Origin: Pedobacter sp. AK013
GTDB taxonomy: Bacteria; Bacteroidota; Bacteroidia; Sphingobacteriales; Sphingobacteriaceae
Reading direction: 5' to 3'
Assembly (NCBI RefSeq): GCF_014205835.1
Contig: NZ_JACHCQ010000021.1
Coordinates: 58,112-112,003 of the forward strand
Length of the DNA: 53,892 bases
Part shown: positions 16,798 through 24,336 of the stretch, one piece after another
Layout: the number at the start of each line of letters is the position of its first letter
How positions within the stretch are numbered: position 1 is the stretch's first letter
Position numbers and translations under genes: made by a program
Notes under the pieces: model-generated
Databases searched by the model: none
Told to the model about the DNA's origin: nothing
What the model saw: only the letters and a program-made list of their open reading frames with translations

Positions 16798-17184
16798 TTA
16801 ATTACCTGTATTTTTCAAAACCTGTTTCAAATAACTTTGAAAATTACTGTAACCGTTTTTTTCGGGATGTTCAAGGTCTAGCATCTCTCCATTGCCCGTA
16901 TCGAATATTTGCCAGTCGTAAATTTTAGCAATTCTTATTAATTCAAAAAGTGCTTCTTCGCCGTAAAGTCTAAATAATTTATTGCTTACAGGTTCGCTAT
17001 CAAAAAAATAATCTATAATGTATCCTTTACCTTTTATTTCCCTATGATTTTTGTTAGCGATAATATTGATAAAATGCTTTTCTAGAATAATGTTAAAATC
17101 TATTGCTACAAGTAACTCTTCGTCTACTTCTTCAATAGTGCTTATTTTTTGTCTGGAGCTAAATATTACAATGTCCCAACTCAT
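16798..17184 (-). CDS. Conserved small protein, 128 aa (unknown function)
   Basis: The acidic soluble protein begins MSWDIVIFSSRQKI and has conserved-looking blocks SNKLFRLYGEEALFELI and WQIFDTGNGEMLDLEHPEKNGY. I recall similar proteins in accessory loci of Bacteroidota and Proteobacteria, often annotated only as hypothetical; no Pfam name is claimed. It heads the run 128-aa protein, 249-aa membrane protein, helicase, all on the minus strand. Its one-base spacing to the next gene shows tight coupling. Confidence 0.75.
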   Translation of the reverse strand: MSWDIVIFSSRQKISTIEEVDEELLVAIDFNIILEKHFINIIANKNHREIKGKGYIIDYFFDSEPVSNKLFRLYGEEALFELIRIAKIYDWQIFDTGNGEMLDLEHPEKNGYSNFQSYLKQVLKNTGN

Positions 17185-17264
17185 AGCGGATGATTAGTGA
17201 ATAATGTTAAGGTCTGTATTAAGAGTAATTTCCCCCTAGTGCAATCCTGTATTGGCAACAGGCA

Positions 17265-17888
17265 TTATGCAATTTGAACAATTCTAGCATTTTCACATTC
17301 AGGATTTGTTTTCACAAAGTTCTCAATTGATTTATGCATCTTTTCAAATGAATGATCGTAAAAATATAATGCTGTTTCTGTATTACCATTCCAATAGCGT
17401 AATACTTCACTTTTAATATTTGTTAATCTACATATTTCAACAGCTATGGCTTCTGAATCTGAATTTTTATATACTTCATCAGATAGATTTATTCCGTCAA
17501 GATAAATTGCTAATCCTTCATTTACACCAAAAGGAATTTTTTCCTCAGTCTTTTCTATTAATAAGGTTGAGCCTTTGGGAGCCCCAAGCTCTTCTAGTTT
17601 TTTAATGATTTGTTTTATTACTTCTTGGTCTATTTGATCTGAATTTAGACATATTTCAATATCACAATATTCAATTTCACCAGTTTCTTGTTGTAATGTT
17701 CCTCCCCCTGTTACTTCTCCGTAATTCATTTTCTTTAGAAACTCGTCTAACGGGTCTTCGTAAACGTCACCTCTAGTCATGGGCATTATTTTATCATTTA
17801 ATGTTGCTACAATATAATTACCTAAAACCTCTGGTTCTGTTTCTTCCTCCTTATTTTTAAATAGGTTTCCAAATATCTTCTTTAACAT
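17265..17888 (-). CDS. Conserved hypothetical protein, 207 aa
   Basis: No named family is recognised. After a basic amphipathic N-terminus (LKKIFGNLFKNKEEE) comes a block PMTRGDVYEDPLDEFL ... YGEVTGGGT (about 36-64), then CDIEICLNSDQIDQEVIKQI and LEELGAPKGSTLLIE. It may be two repeats of an alpha/beta fold. It is soluble and acidic. It lies 80 bases upstream of the 128-aa gene on the same strand and may be the first gene of that run. The base composition is strongly AT-rich. Confidence 0.7.
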   Translation of the reverse strand: MLKKIFGNLFKNKEEETEPEVLGNYIVATLNDKIMPMTRGDVYEDPLDEFLKKMNYGEVTGGGTLQQETGEIEYCDIEICLNSDQIDQEVIKQIIKKLEELGAPKGSTLLIEKTEEKIPFGVNEGLAIYLDGINLSDEVYKNSDSEAIAVEICRLTNIKSEVLRYWNGNTETALYFYDHSFEKMHKSIENFVKTNPECENARIVQIA

Positions 17889-18528
17889 ATATTTATCTGT
17901 CTTTTAATTTTGCTGTTAACACTTAAATTTCGCATGCCCATATTTCCAGAACTTTAGTAACGAAAAACTTTTGTATGGATTAACTATTGTATGCTTTGAT
18001 ATGCCTTAAGTGTTTGATTTGATAATTTAGATTGAGCGCTTGATGTTGTTTTAGTTACCACAAGATAGGAATTTAGTAGGTTTTTAAGCAATCAATTCAA
18101 CAATTAACCACTTAAGATATTTAAGTAACATATAAGTTCCGATAGTCACTGATTAACTGTCCCCAAAAGTTACAAGCCCTCTTAAATAAACCCGACAGCA
18201 GTGGTTCCGATCCTTCATCGGAAGTAGCGAATGGCGGGGCTGCCTAACCCGAAAAGCACAGAACCCATCGTTTCCAAACCCTCTACTATTTCGAGTTGGC
18301 TTTTCAGTTAAACAACTAAGCACTTAACCATATAAGAAATATAAGGCCATATAAGTTATAACCCTAAACATGTCACGTAAGCGGTAAAATGGAACATATA
18401 ATACGTAAGACGCTCCAATAACCATCTTACGTCAAAAGAAATAGTCATAAAAGCGCCTTCTTATTGTCACGATTGCCCCTCGTGCGCGTGGTTTTCCCGT
18501 TGTAACTTTATCATAAATAAGAAACCAA
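17889..18528. repeat. Gene-free 640-base stretch with inverted-orientation repeats
   Basis: No gene is seen. Bases 18176-18260 resemble the 313-bp array in reverse orientation: AATAAACCCGACAGCAGTGG, then a hairpin TTCCGATCCTTCATCGGAA, then GCGAATGGCGGGGCT. Bases 18110-18140 and 18320-18365 hold ACCATATAAGAAATATAAGG-type repeats, the reverse of those near 31750, 32050 and 52840. A further partial repeat, TAAGACG ... CATCTTACGTC, lies at about 18403-18435. Confidence 0.55.
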
Positions 18529-19107
18529 ATGAGAAAGATAAAAATAATGGAACACATCTCGCTCGATGGCGTGATGCAGCACGAAAACAGTGAAGATTTT
18601 GCACATGGCGGATGGACCAATCCTTATAGAAGTTTAGAAGGTTTAACCGCAGTACTGGAAGCACAGGGTACGAATATCGATCTGTTGCTGGGCCGCAAAA
18701 CCTACGATAGCTGGACCCAGTACTGGCCAAAGGCAGGCGATAACCCGATGGCGAACAGTTTAAATAATGGTAAAAAATACGTGGCCACGCATAGGCCTGA
18801 AAGCCTCGAATGGGGACCCGTTGAAGATTTAGGCACAGACATTATTACCCGTATTCGCGAGCTGAAATCGACCGAAGGCCCTGATCTGATTGTGTATGGA
18901 AGTTCGACGGTGGTTGCCGTACTGTTAGAACACGGGCTGGTTGACGAGCTTGTGCTGATGGTATACCCCATATTGCTAGGTACAGGCAAACGTTTCTTTT
19001 CGGATAATGCCGATGCACGCGAGCTGGCTTTTGTAAGTACGAAAACTACGCCCACAGGGGTACAGCTGAACACTTATAGGTATGTTGGAAAATTGGTGAA
19101 GGGTTAG
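18529..19107 (+). CDS. Dihydrofolate reductase / RibD C-terminal family protein
   Basis: The 192-residue protein has the DHFR-like (RibD_C) fold landmarks: EHISLDGVMQ at the N-terminus, DLLLGRKTYDSW (about 52-63), KKYVATHRPESLEW, the nucleotide-binding strand DLIVYGSSTVVAVLLEHGLVDEL and MVYPILLGTGKRFF. Proteins of this stand-alone type bind NADPH but usually lack the folate-specific residues of true DHFR. They are reductases of unknown substrate. The gene is a single unit between repeat-filled spacers. Its base composition is higher in GC than that of the AT-rich genes just upstream. Confidence 0.93.
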   Translation: MRKIKIMEHISLDGVMQHENSEDFAHGGWTNPYRSLEGLTAVLEAQGTNIDLLLGRKTYDSWTQYWPKAGDNPMANSLNNGKKYVATHRPESLEWGPVEDLGTDIITRIRELKSTEGPDLIVYGSSTVVAVLLEHGLVDELVLMVYPILLGTGKRFFSDNADARELAFVSTKTTPTGVQLNTYRYVGKLVKG

Positions 19108-19114
19108 TCTGAAG

Positions 19115-19400
19115 TTTGGATTTCTAAAAAGAGAGCCAGAAGAAGATCAGTTTGGAATTGAAGGTTTTTGGAGGGCAAGGGCTGTAATCCTTAGCTTGGC
19201 TCCGGTCCTGCTGTCCGTTTCACTTCCATCAGGGCTATTTAACGATGGCCGTACCTCGAAAACACGGGAAATGACGGGCAATCTTTTGATCGGCTGGTCA
19301 GAAGTCGGAGGTTCGGGTCTAAATGTGCATTGATTTGTCATTGCGAACCGAAGGCTAGGGATTGTGAGGTGGTGTGAAGCAATCTATTTTGTGAATTAGT
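19115..19400. repeat. Composite repeat block (paralogous to 21440-21640)
   Basis: The block holds, in order, TTTTTGGAGGGCAAGGGC, TGTAATCCTTAGCTTGG, GTCAGAAGTCGGAGG and a GTCATTGCGAACCGAAGG / GTGTGAAGCAATCT element. The same modules recur in the same order at 21440-21640. TTTTGGAGCGCAAGGGC is the reverse complement of the distal part of the 313-bp unit (GCCCTGCGCTCCAAA). No gene is seen. Confidence 0.65.
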
Positions 19401-19484
19401 CAGAGGCTTGAAGTTTCGACTAGTAACCAGGTAGATAATTCTGCACAACACCTTAAACAGAATCAGATTAAGGCCAATCGTTTT

Positions 19485-20132
19485 CTACCCGAAACTATTG
19501 CCGCTAACATAGAGATCGAAATCGATGGAAAGCCCAAGGTTGTGCATTCTGGTAATGCTTTCCCTTTTGATACTCGGGCCACCAATCATTCCATTGCCAT
19601 TATGAATATCCATTGCCACCTGAATGTAGCCTTCAGCTTTTTCTACAAGTTCGCTAACTCCTTTCTTGTCTGTTTCCAGATAGGTTAATAACTTATCGAG
19701 CTTATCTTCAAATTCATCGGGCTCGCTATTGGGCATTATTTTCAGCGCGCTAAAGTTATATGCCGATCTGCCGTTTTTCTTTAAATCTCCAATGTTCCAG
19801 CTCTCATCAACCGATAAGCTACACATGGCTTTAAGCTCCGTTTCTGAGAGATTTTCGGAAGTGGCCAAAAAATAAACCTGATGATTGGGTTCAGTACTTA
19901 TAGTGATTATTTCGCCCGAATCACTATCGATATATACCGTAAAGTAAAACCGTTCATCAAGCACCGGTAAGTAAGCTATAATGAACTTGTCACGGTCGCG
20001 GTCGATCCGCGTGATCTGTAATTTATTATTGATGTAGATTGGCGCATGGATTTCAAGATATTGTTCGGTTACCCCAAACGTTTTTTCCTGAAATTCCTTT
20101 TCAATTAGCGTGATAACTTGTTCGTCGGTCAT
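19485..20132 (-). CDS. Protein with DUF4279-like C-terminal domain, 215 aa
   Basis: The C-terminal half (about 115-213) fits DUF4279: SALKIMPNSEPDEFEDKLDKLLTYL, then a strand YIQVAMDIHNGNGMIGGPSI and IDFDLYVSGNSFG. The N-terminal 90 residues are a separate alpha/beta domain (ITRIDRDRDKFIIAYLPVL ... YIDSDSGEIITIS) that looks PepSY-like in its strand-helix rhythm; this is only a suggestion. DUF4279 proteins are often immunity-type or accessory proteins of unknown action. The gene lies between two paralogous repeat blocks together with the FISUMP gene. Confidence 0.7.
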   Translation of the reverse strand: MTDEQVITLIEKEFQEKTFGVTEQYLEIHAPIYINNKLQITRIDRDRDKFIIAYLPVLDERFYFTVYIDSDSGEIITISTEPNHQVYFLATSENLSETELKAMCSLSVDESWNIGDLKKNGRSAYNFSALKIMPNSEPDEFEDKLDKLLTYLETDKKGVSELVEKAEGYIQVAMDIHNGNGMIGGPSIKRESITRMHNLGLSIDFDLYVSGNSFG

Positions 20133-20184
20133 TTATTGTTTGTGGTGCCTAAAGATAAGGTTTGATTGTTATTCCCTTAAACAA

Positions 20185-20219
20185 AATCAACCGGAAATCT
20201 TGATTATTCCCGGTTGATT
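20185..20219 (-). terminator. Rho-independent terminator of the FISUMP gene
   Basis: A perfect 10-bp inverted repeat, AATCAACCGG (20185-20194) and CCGGTTGATT (20210-20219), with a further partial GGAA/TTCC pairing inside. Read on the minus strand it is followed by TTTGTTT. It lies 48 bases past the stop of the FISUMP gene and 53 bases upstream of the DUF4279 gene, so it separates the two units. Confidence 0.65.
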
Positions 20220-20267
20220 AAGTGATTTAGAACCTTTAAGCGCTTAAAATATTATAATACAGCGAAT

Positions 20268-21347
20268 TTAATCTTTCACTAACCTTACTGCACAGCCTGT
20301 AGTTTTACTATAATCGGTTACACGCGGTTCGCTGTATTTGTTAAAGTCAAGGTAGTAGGCAAAGCTGTCGCCGCTTGATTTGGTCGTGCTCGACCACCAG
20401 TAGCTTAGCCATACCCCGTACTTGAAAGATTGGCCACCGCCATATTCATCGCCGCCTGCACTGCCATTAGTCAATAAATTGAGCCCCGATGAGTTATCGC
20501 CATTGCCATGCGCAAATTTGTACGAATCTTTTACGTCCCAGCCGGTAGTGCCGCGCATTTTTTTACCTGCTACCTTTTCCCCGCCTAAAGCTGCAATAAG
20601 CGTTAAAAATTCATTGCTGCTTGGCACATGCCAGCCAGCAGGCGCTAAGCCACGGCGATCGGTAACTGCATAAAAGTTGTACAGCTTTCCGTATTTCTTC
20701 TCATTACTGCTATCGAAATTAAGGTAACAATAAGCCGGAATCTTTTCCCTGCTTACTTTTTCCCATTCTTTTTGGTTGGCTGCATAATAAATCTGCTCGC
20801 CGTTTCTATAGGTACTCACGTTTAAATTGGTGCTTGTCCACACCTGGTTGCCAATTTTTACCGGACCTGTAATTTCTGGCGAGGCATTGTATATTTCTTT
20901 TAACTGCGCCGCTTGCGCCGCATTACAGCTCCAAACAAAGTTGGTCGGTTGTATACCGCCGCTTCTTTTTAAACATTCGTTAGTAGCTATTGCATCGGCC
21001 TCTTCTTTGGTTTTTGCTATACCCCAGCCAAATGCGGTACCCACATTGCCGTTTATGGTGCGGTAGGCGGCACAGCCTGTACCCGAATAGGTTAACACAA
21101 TGCTACAAGATCCACCACGTTTGTTGCATTCGTCAACTGCTCTCTTCTCCGCCTCTGCCAGGTTTGGCTGATCGAACGAAAAACCATAATAAAAACCATT
21201 AGATCGGTCTACAGCTAAAGCGCCGTATTTGGTTTTAACAGGAGCAGCTGTTTTGGTTGCTGATTTTTTAACCTGCGCCATCACACCAGGTGCCGTTACC
21301 AATAGCACAAGCACTAATGCCATTGGGAGGAGTTTAGTTATTTTCAT
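20268..21347 (-). CDS. Secreted DUF4189 - FISUMP two-domain protein
   Basis: The 359-residue protein has a signal peptide (about 1-24, ending VMAQ). Residues about 41-137 form a DUF4189 domain (YGALAVDRSNGFYYGFSF, ECNKRGGSCSIVL, AYRTINGNVGTAFGWGIA, with conserved Cys pairs). The C-terminal part, about 165-358, is a FISUMP domain (KIGNQVWTSTNLNVSTYRNG, YGKLYNFYAVTDRRGLAPAGWHVPS, YWWSSTTKSSGDSFAYYL, GCAVRLVKD). FISUMP domains occur in exported proteins of Bacteroidota and Fibrobacteres, and DUF4189 domains are secreted Cys-rich modules. The function of the pair is unknown. It probably acts in the periplasm or outside the cell. Confidence 0.9.
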   Translation of the reverse strand: MKITKLLPMALVLVLLVTAPGVMAQVKKSATKTAAPVKTKYGALAVDRSNGFYYGFSFDQPNLAEAEKRAVDECNKRGGSCSIVLTYSGTGCAAYRTINGNVGTAFGWGIAKTKEEADAIATNECLKRSGGIQPTNFVWSCNAAQAAQLKEIYNASPEITGPVKIGNQVWTSTNLNVSTYRNGEQIYYAANQKEWEKVSREKIPAYCYLNFDSSNEKKYGKLYNFYAVTDRRGLAPAGWHVPSSNEFLTLIAALGGEKVAGKKMRGTTGWDVKDSYKFAHGNGDNSSGLNLLTNGSAGGDEYGGGQSFKYGVWLSYWWSSTTKSSGDSFAYYLDFNKYSEPRVTDYSKTTGCAVRLVKD

Positions 21348-21439
21348 GTCTTAATTAGTTGTTTATTACAAGCCAATTTCCCAATCATGTCACTTAACAT
21401 CAATACCTTTTATTGGGTATATTTTATGAGTTTTGGCAG

Positions 21440-21640
21440 AAGTTAGGAGACGGGGCTGAATTTTGGGTTTCTCAAAGCATAGAGGATCAGAGAGCCTTTT
21501 GGAGCGCAAGGGCTGTAATCCTTAAGTCAGAAGACAGGTGTCCGGAGTCGGAAGTCTAGGCTTATAAAAATGAATCCATTTGTAATGGCGAACGGAAGGG
21601 CAGGATGGCGCGGTGGCGTAAAGCAATCTGTTTGATGATT
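21440..21640. repeat. Composite repeat block (paralogous to 19115-19400)
   Basis: It contains CCTTTTGGAGCGCAAGGGC, TGTAATCCTTAAGTCAGAAG, CGGAGTCGGAAGTC and GGCGAACGGAAGG ... GGCGTAAAGCAATCT. These match the modules of 19115-19400 in order. It fills most of the 320-base space between the SUKH gene and the FISUMP gene. No gene is seen. Confidence 0.65.
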
Positions 21641-21667
21641 TCAGCCGCCTTATATCCACTTAATGGG

Positions 21668-22711
21668 TTAATCACGGTTTTTATTTAACCGATCCCAAAA
21701 GCTGTTGTTGTCTAATTTGCTAAAAAGACCTTCAGTAAGGTATATATCCAGAAATTTTAGAATTGAAGTGGTCTGTACAGTCATTTCCTGAGATCCATGA
21801 TCGTCGTTTATAACTTCATATTGACCTCCTTCCTGGAGTTGGATTAACCATTGGTCGCTGTTGATCATATATTCAGCAAAGTGGAAAATATTGTTTGCTA
21901 ATTCGCTTTTATAATCAACCGCCTCATGTACTGGAATTACCCTGAATAACCAATCATCGGTGTTAAATCCGTTGCAAAATGTATAGAATTCAATAAGGTC
22001 TGGTGGAAGGGGATAACTAAGCTTTAGCTCGAGCTCTGTAAGGTCTTCACCGCTACAGGGAGCGTTAAAGGTAATGCCCAGTTCGTTCACTTCATCTTTC
22101 TTACTTTCAAAAAGTTGTTTGAACTTATTCATGCTTGTATCGATGCCAGGTTTTGTGCTCAAATTATTCCCATCGTAATCAAATTTATAAACTCTGTTCT
22201 CAAAGTCTTTGGCCATAATAAAATGCTCAATAAGTTCAAAAGACTGTTCATCAGCAGTCGTTACAAAGATATCAGCACCGCCTTGTTGCCAAAGTATTTT
22301 ACCGTCTCTGTCAAGTCGTGAAATTTCGAGCTCACCATGAATAATATATGTGTCCTGATATTTATAAATTTCAAAGCAGGTAGCTCCGTCGGCTTGCGTA
22401 CGCCATAATAAGGCCAGATCAGGAATTGATAAACAAAAAATGGTGTCAGAACAACAGATTAAGAGTCTGTCATCTTCTATTATTGTTGAGGTTTCGTGAA
22501 TTGATGTTCCTCCACCAATAGCTCCTATAGCCGCACTTTTGATTAATGTGCCGTTCTTAAAAACTTTTATTCCATAAATTGACGTAGAGCGATATTTAGA
22601 TTTTTCGAAATAAGCAAAATCGTAATGGTTAACATGATCAACCGATCCCTCTGTAAATGTTTCATCGTCGTAAATGTTAATGTGATATTTATTGGTTATG
22701 TGGTTTATCAT
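21668..22711 (-). CDS. SUKH (SMI1/KNR4)-like domain protein with N-terminal beta-propeller-like region
   Basis: The C-terminal third (about 215-340) shows the SUKH pattern: LTELELKLSYPLPPDLIEFYTFCNGF, then LFRVIPVHEAVDYKSEL and INSDQWLIQLQEGGQYEVIND. SUKH proteins are commonly immunity proteins of contact-dependent toxins. The first 200 residues are beta-rich with PQQ/WD-like repeats (CSDTIFCLSIPDLALLWRTQ, GELEISRLDRDGKILWQQGG, NRVYKFDYDGNNLS). A propeller-plus-SUKH layout is less common than a bare SUKH domain. It starts 36 bases after the stop of the 180-aa membrane protein gene, so the two likely form an operon. No toxin gene is visible nearby. Confidence 0.75.
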   Translation of the reverse strand: MINHITNKYHINIYDDETFTEGSVDHVNHYDFAYFEKSKYRSTSIYGIKVFKNGTLIKSAAIGAIGGGTSIHETSTIIEDDRLLICCSDTIFCLSIPDLALLWRTQADGATCFEIYKYQDTYIIHGELEISRLDRDGKILWQQGGADIFVTTADEQSFELIEHFIMAKDFENRVYKFDYDGNNLSTKPGIDTSMNKFKQLFESKKDEVNELGITFNAPCSGEDLTELELKLSYPLPPDLIEFYTFCNGFNTDDWLFRVIPVHEAVDYKSELANNIFHFAEYMINSDQWLIQLQEGGQYEVINDDHGSQEMTVQTTSILKFLDIYLTEGLFSKLDNNSFWDRLNKNRD

Positions 22712-22747
22712 ATAATTGCCGATAACATTTTTGAATTGTTCTTAAAT

Positions 22748-23290
22748 TTATTCTAAGTTATTTTCTTCGTCAGCATTGGTGGAGTCGTAAAGTATTTTTA
22801 ACTTATTAATTTGCTTTTCTCTGTTAAATTTCTCGTCGAAAATATAAGCGGGGATAAAACCAACTATCCAAATGGTAAATGAAATAAGATTATTGTAATT
22901 AAATATTGCAGAAAGAACTCCGGTAGAAATAAAAACAAGGAATCCAATCAGAGAATAGTAATTGGCTTGTTTGAGTTTTAAAATGTAATTGTCGTCTCTA
23001 AAATTTTGCTTAAATGCGAAATTTATTAAAGGAAACCAGATGAAATAAAATAAATTCTTTTGTAATAGGTTCAAATCGTCTGAAATGTTACGTTTTATAA
23101 ACGTTACTACTTTTTCTATCTGTGAGTCTTTATAGTGGTTAATGTCTTGTTCAGAAACCTCCCGGCTTGCAAGTTCTGCCAGGGCAATACTAACTGCCAG
23201 GGCTGTATAGTTAAATTTATTATCAACTATCTCTAAAAGTTCGACTGTAGAAAGCTTTAGGTAGGTTTTTTTTAATTCTTCGGGCGTCAT
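22748..23290 (-). CDS. Membrane protein of unknown function, 180 aa
   Basis: The start is the ATG at 23290 (MTPEELKKTYLKLS); a longer reading would need a TTG at 23320. Residues 1-85 are soluble and helical (LSTVELLEIVDNKFNYTALAVSIALAELASREVSE), resembling domains that monitor another protein. Two membrane segments follow (about 107-125 and 130-148) with a short basic linker, then a charged tail (KREKQINKLKILYD). I recognise no family. It is upstream of the SUKH gene on the same strand with a 36-base gap and probably co-expressed. Confidence 0.7.
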   Translation of the reverse strand: MTPEELKKTYLKLSTVELLEIVDNKFNYTALAVSIALAELASREVSEQDINHYKDSQIEKVVTFIKRNISDDLNLLQKNLFYFIWFPLINFAFKQNFRDDNYILKLKQANYYSLIGFLVFISTGVLSAIFNYNNLISFTIWIVGFIPAYIFDEKFNREKQINKLKILYDSTNADEENNLE

Positions 23291-23445
23291 TTTAATGGTG
23301 CTGGCTTTAGGTGTAACCAATTGAGATCTTTAGTATTCAATTATAATCAAAAATGGCCAGATTATTTGGTCAATGCGTTTTTATACCATGTGCTTTTATA
23401 TATTTAGTTAACGCTCCTCTTTTTTATCCTATATTTATTTAACCA

Positions 23446-23518
23446 GACTCCTTAGCTCAGTTGGTAGAGCAACAGACTCTTAATCTGTGGGTCCAGGGTT
23501 CGAACCCCTGAGGGGTCA
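23446..23518 (+). tRNA. tRNA-Lys (anticodon CUU)
   Basis: Acceptor GACTCCT (23446-23452) pairs with AGGGGTC (23511-23517) with one G-U. The D-arm is TAGCTCAGTTGGTAGAGC. The anticodon stem ACAGA/TCTGT encloses loop CTCTTAA, giving anticodon CTT (lysine). The T-arm CAGGG-TTCGAAC-CCCTG is complete. The discriminator is A. CCA is not encoded, unlike the tRNA-Val at the window start. Confidence 0.97.
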
Positions 23519-23525
23519 CTAGCCT

Positions 23526-23580
23526 TAATAAAACAAAACGCCCACACCTTTCAGCATGAGCGCTAGCTGTTTGTTTTATT
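23526..23580. terminator. Possible bidirectional terminator between tRNA-Lys and a lipoprotein gene
   Basis: AATAAAACAAA (about 23526-23536) can pair with TTTGTTTTATT (about 23570-23580), separated by about 33 bases that include CGCCCACACC and GAGCGCTAGC. The arms are AT-only with a large loop. The position between two converging genes suggests termination, but the stem is weak. Confidence 0.35.
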
Positions 23581-23584
23581 TTCT

Positions 23585-23776
23585 TTAATGCTTTATATCA
23601 GCAGGGGCATTGGTGGTAGAATCTGCTACAGCATCGGTACTTGTACTGTCAATTACCTTGGTGGTATCAGTGTATTTATACGTACTATCCGCATTTTCCT
23701 GATCAGCCTTTTTACCAGTACAGGCTGACAATGCTAAACCAAATGCGGCTACTAAAATTATTATTTTCGTTTTCAT
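23585..23776 (-). CDS. Small lipoprotein, 63 aa
   Basis: Using the ATG at 23776, the product begins KTKIIILVAAFGLALSAC, a lipoprotein signal with lipobox LSAC and lipidated Cys at residue 18. The mature part is a short, flexible Ser/Thr/Asp-rich chain (DSTYKYTDTTKVIDSTSTD). An in-frame longer start at 23821 would bury the signal peptide, so 23776 is preferred. Short Thr/Asp-rich lipoproteins of this kind are common in Sphingobacteriaceae, but their role is not known. Confidence 0.75.
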   Translation of the reverse strand: MKTKIIILVAAFGLALSACTGKKADQENADSTYKYTDTTKVIDSTSTDAVADSTTNAPADIKH

Positions 23777-23821
23777 ATCAAATGTTATTGGTGTACTAAT
23801 ATAATCCGTTTTAAAACGCAA

Positions 23822-24336
23822 TTGTTTTGATAATGGTTGAATTAGTCGGTGACCGAGGGCGGAAGTTTAGATATATTTTTCTCTTAACCACAAAGACCAC
23901 GGAGAGAAAGCACAGAGGGCACAAAGTTGGGGGGCTGCAATTATGCTCTGCCCATTCTTCATTCTCGCGCATGCGGGAACCACGGAGTGCTCAGCGAAGC
24001 TAATCTTAATGGTGTTGTGTTTTACCTCCAAGAGCACGAAGAAATCAGTCTGAAAAATTTCGTCATTGCGAACTGAAGGCAGGGTTGCTTCGGTGGCGTG
24101 AAGCAATCTTTTTAACAGAATATTGAAGGTGATCGTCACCCTGACCTGTAGCGCAGCGGAAAGCTACGCAGTAAACCGAGCCTTATGCGAGTTCACCGAA
24201 GGTAATTTATTTCAGGGTCTCTCTAGTAATTAACTTATCTGTATACAAATTAAATTCTTCTTTCAGCAGCTTAATTATAAATTTTTGCTATATTTATGTC
24301 GCGAACACAGTTAGGCATTTATTTAATTTTTTTAAG
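23822..24336. repeat. Gene-free stretch with REP-like elements
   Basis: Three kinds of repeat fill the 515 bases before the RadC-like gene. There are CCACAAAGACCACGG / GAACCACGGAGTGCTCAGCG motifs (23888-24000), a GTCATTGCGAACTGAAGG ... GGTGGCGTGAAGCAATCT element (24062-24112), and a GTCACCCTGACC ... GGTAATTTATTTCAGGG partial palindrome (24133-24220). No gene is supported. Confidence 0.55.

Noticed and set aside
12565..17888. Known defence systems such as DISARM, Zorya or type III restriction
   Set aside because: The helicase lacks partner genes (methyltransferase, DrmB, ZorAB, Mod subunit) that define those systems.
23446..23518. tRNA-Lys as an integration site for the accessory genes
   Set aside because: No integrase and no repeat of the tRNA 3' end was seen on either side within the window.
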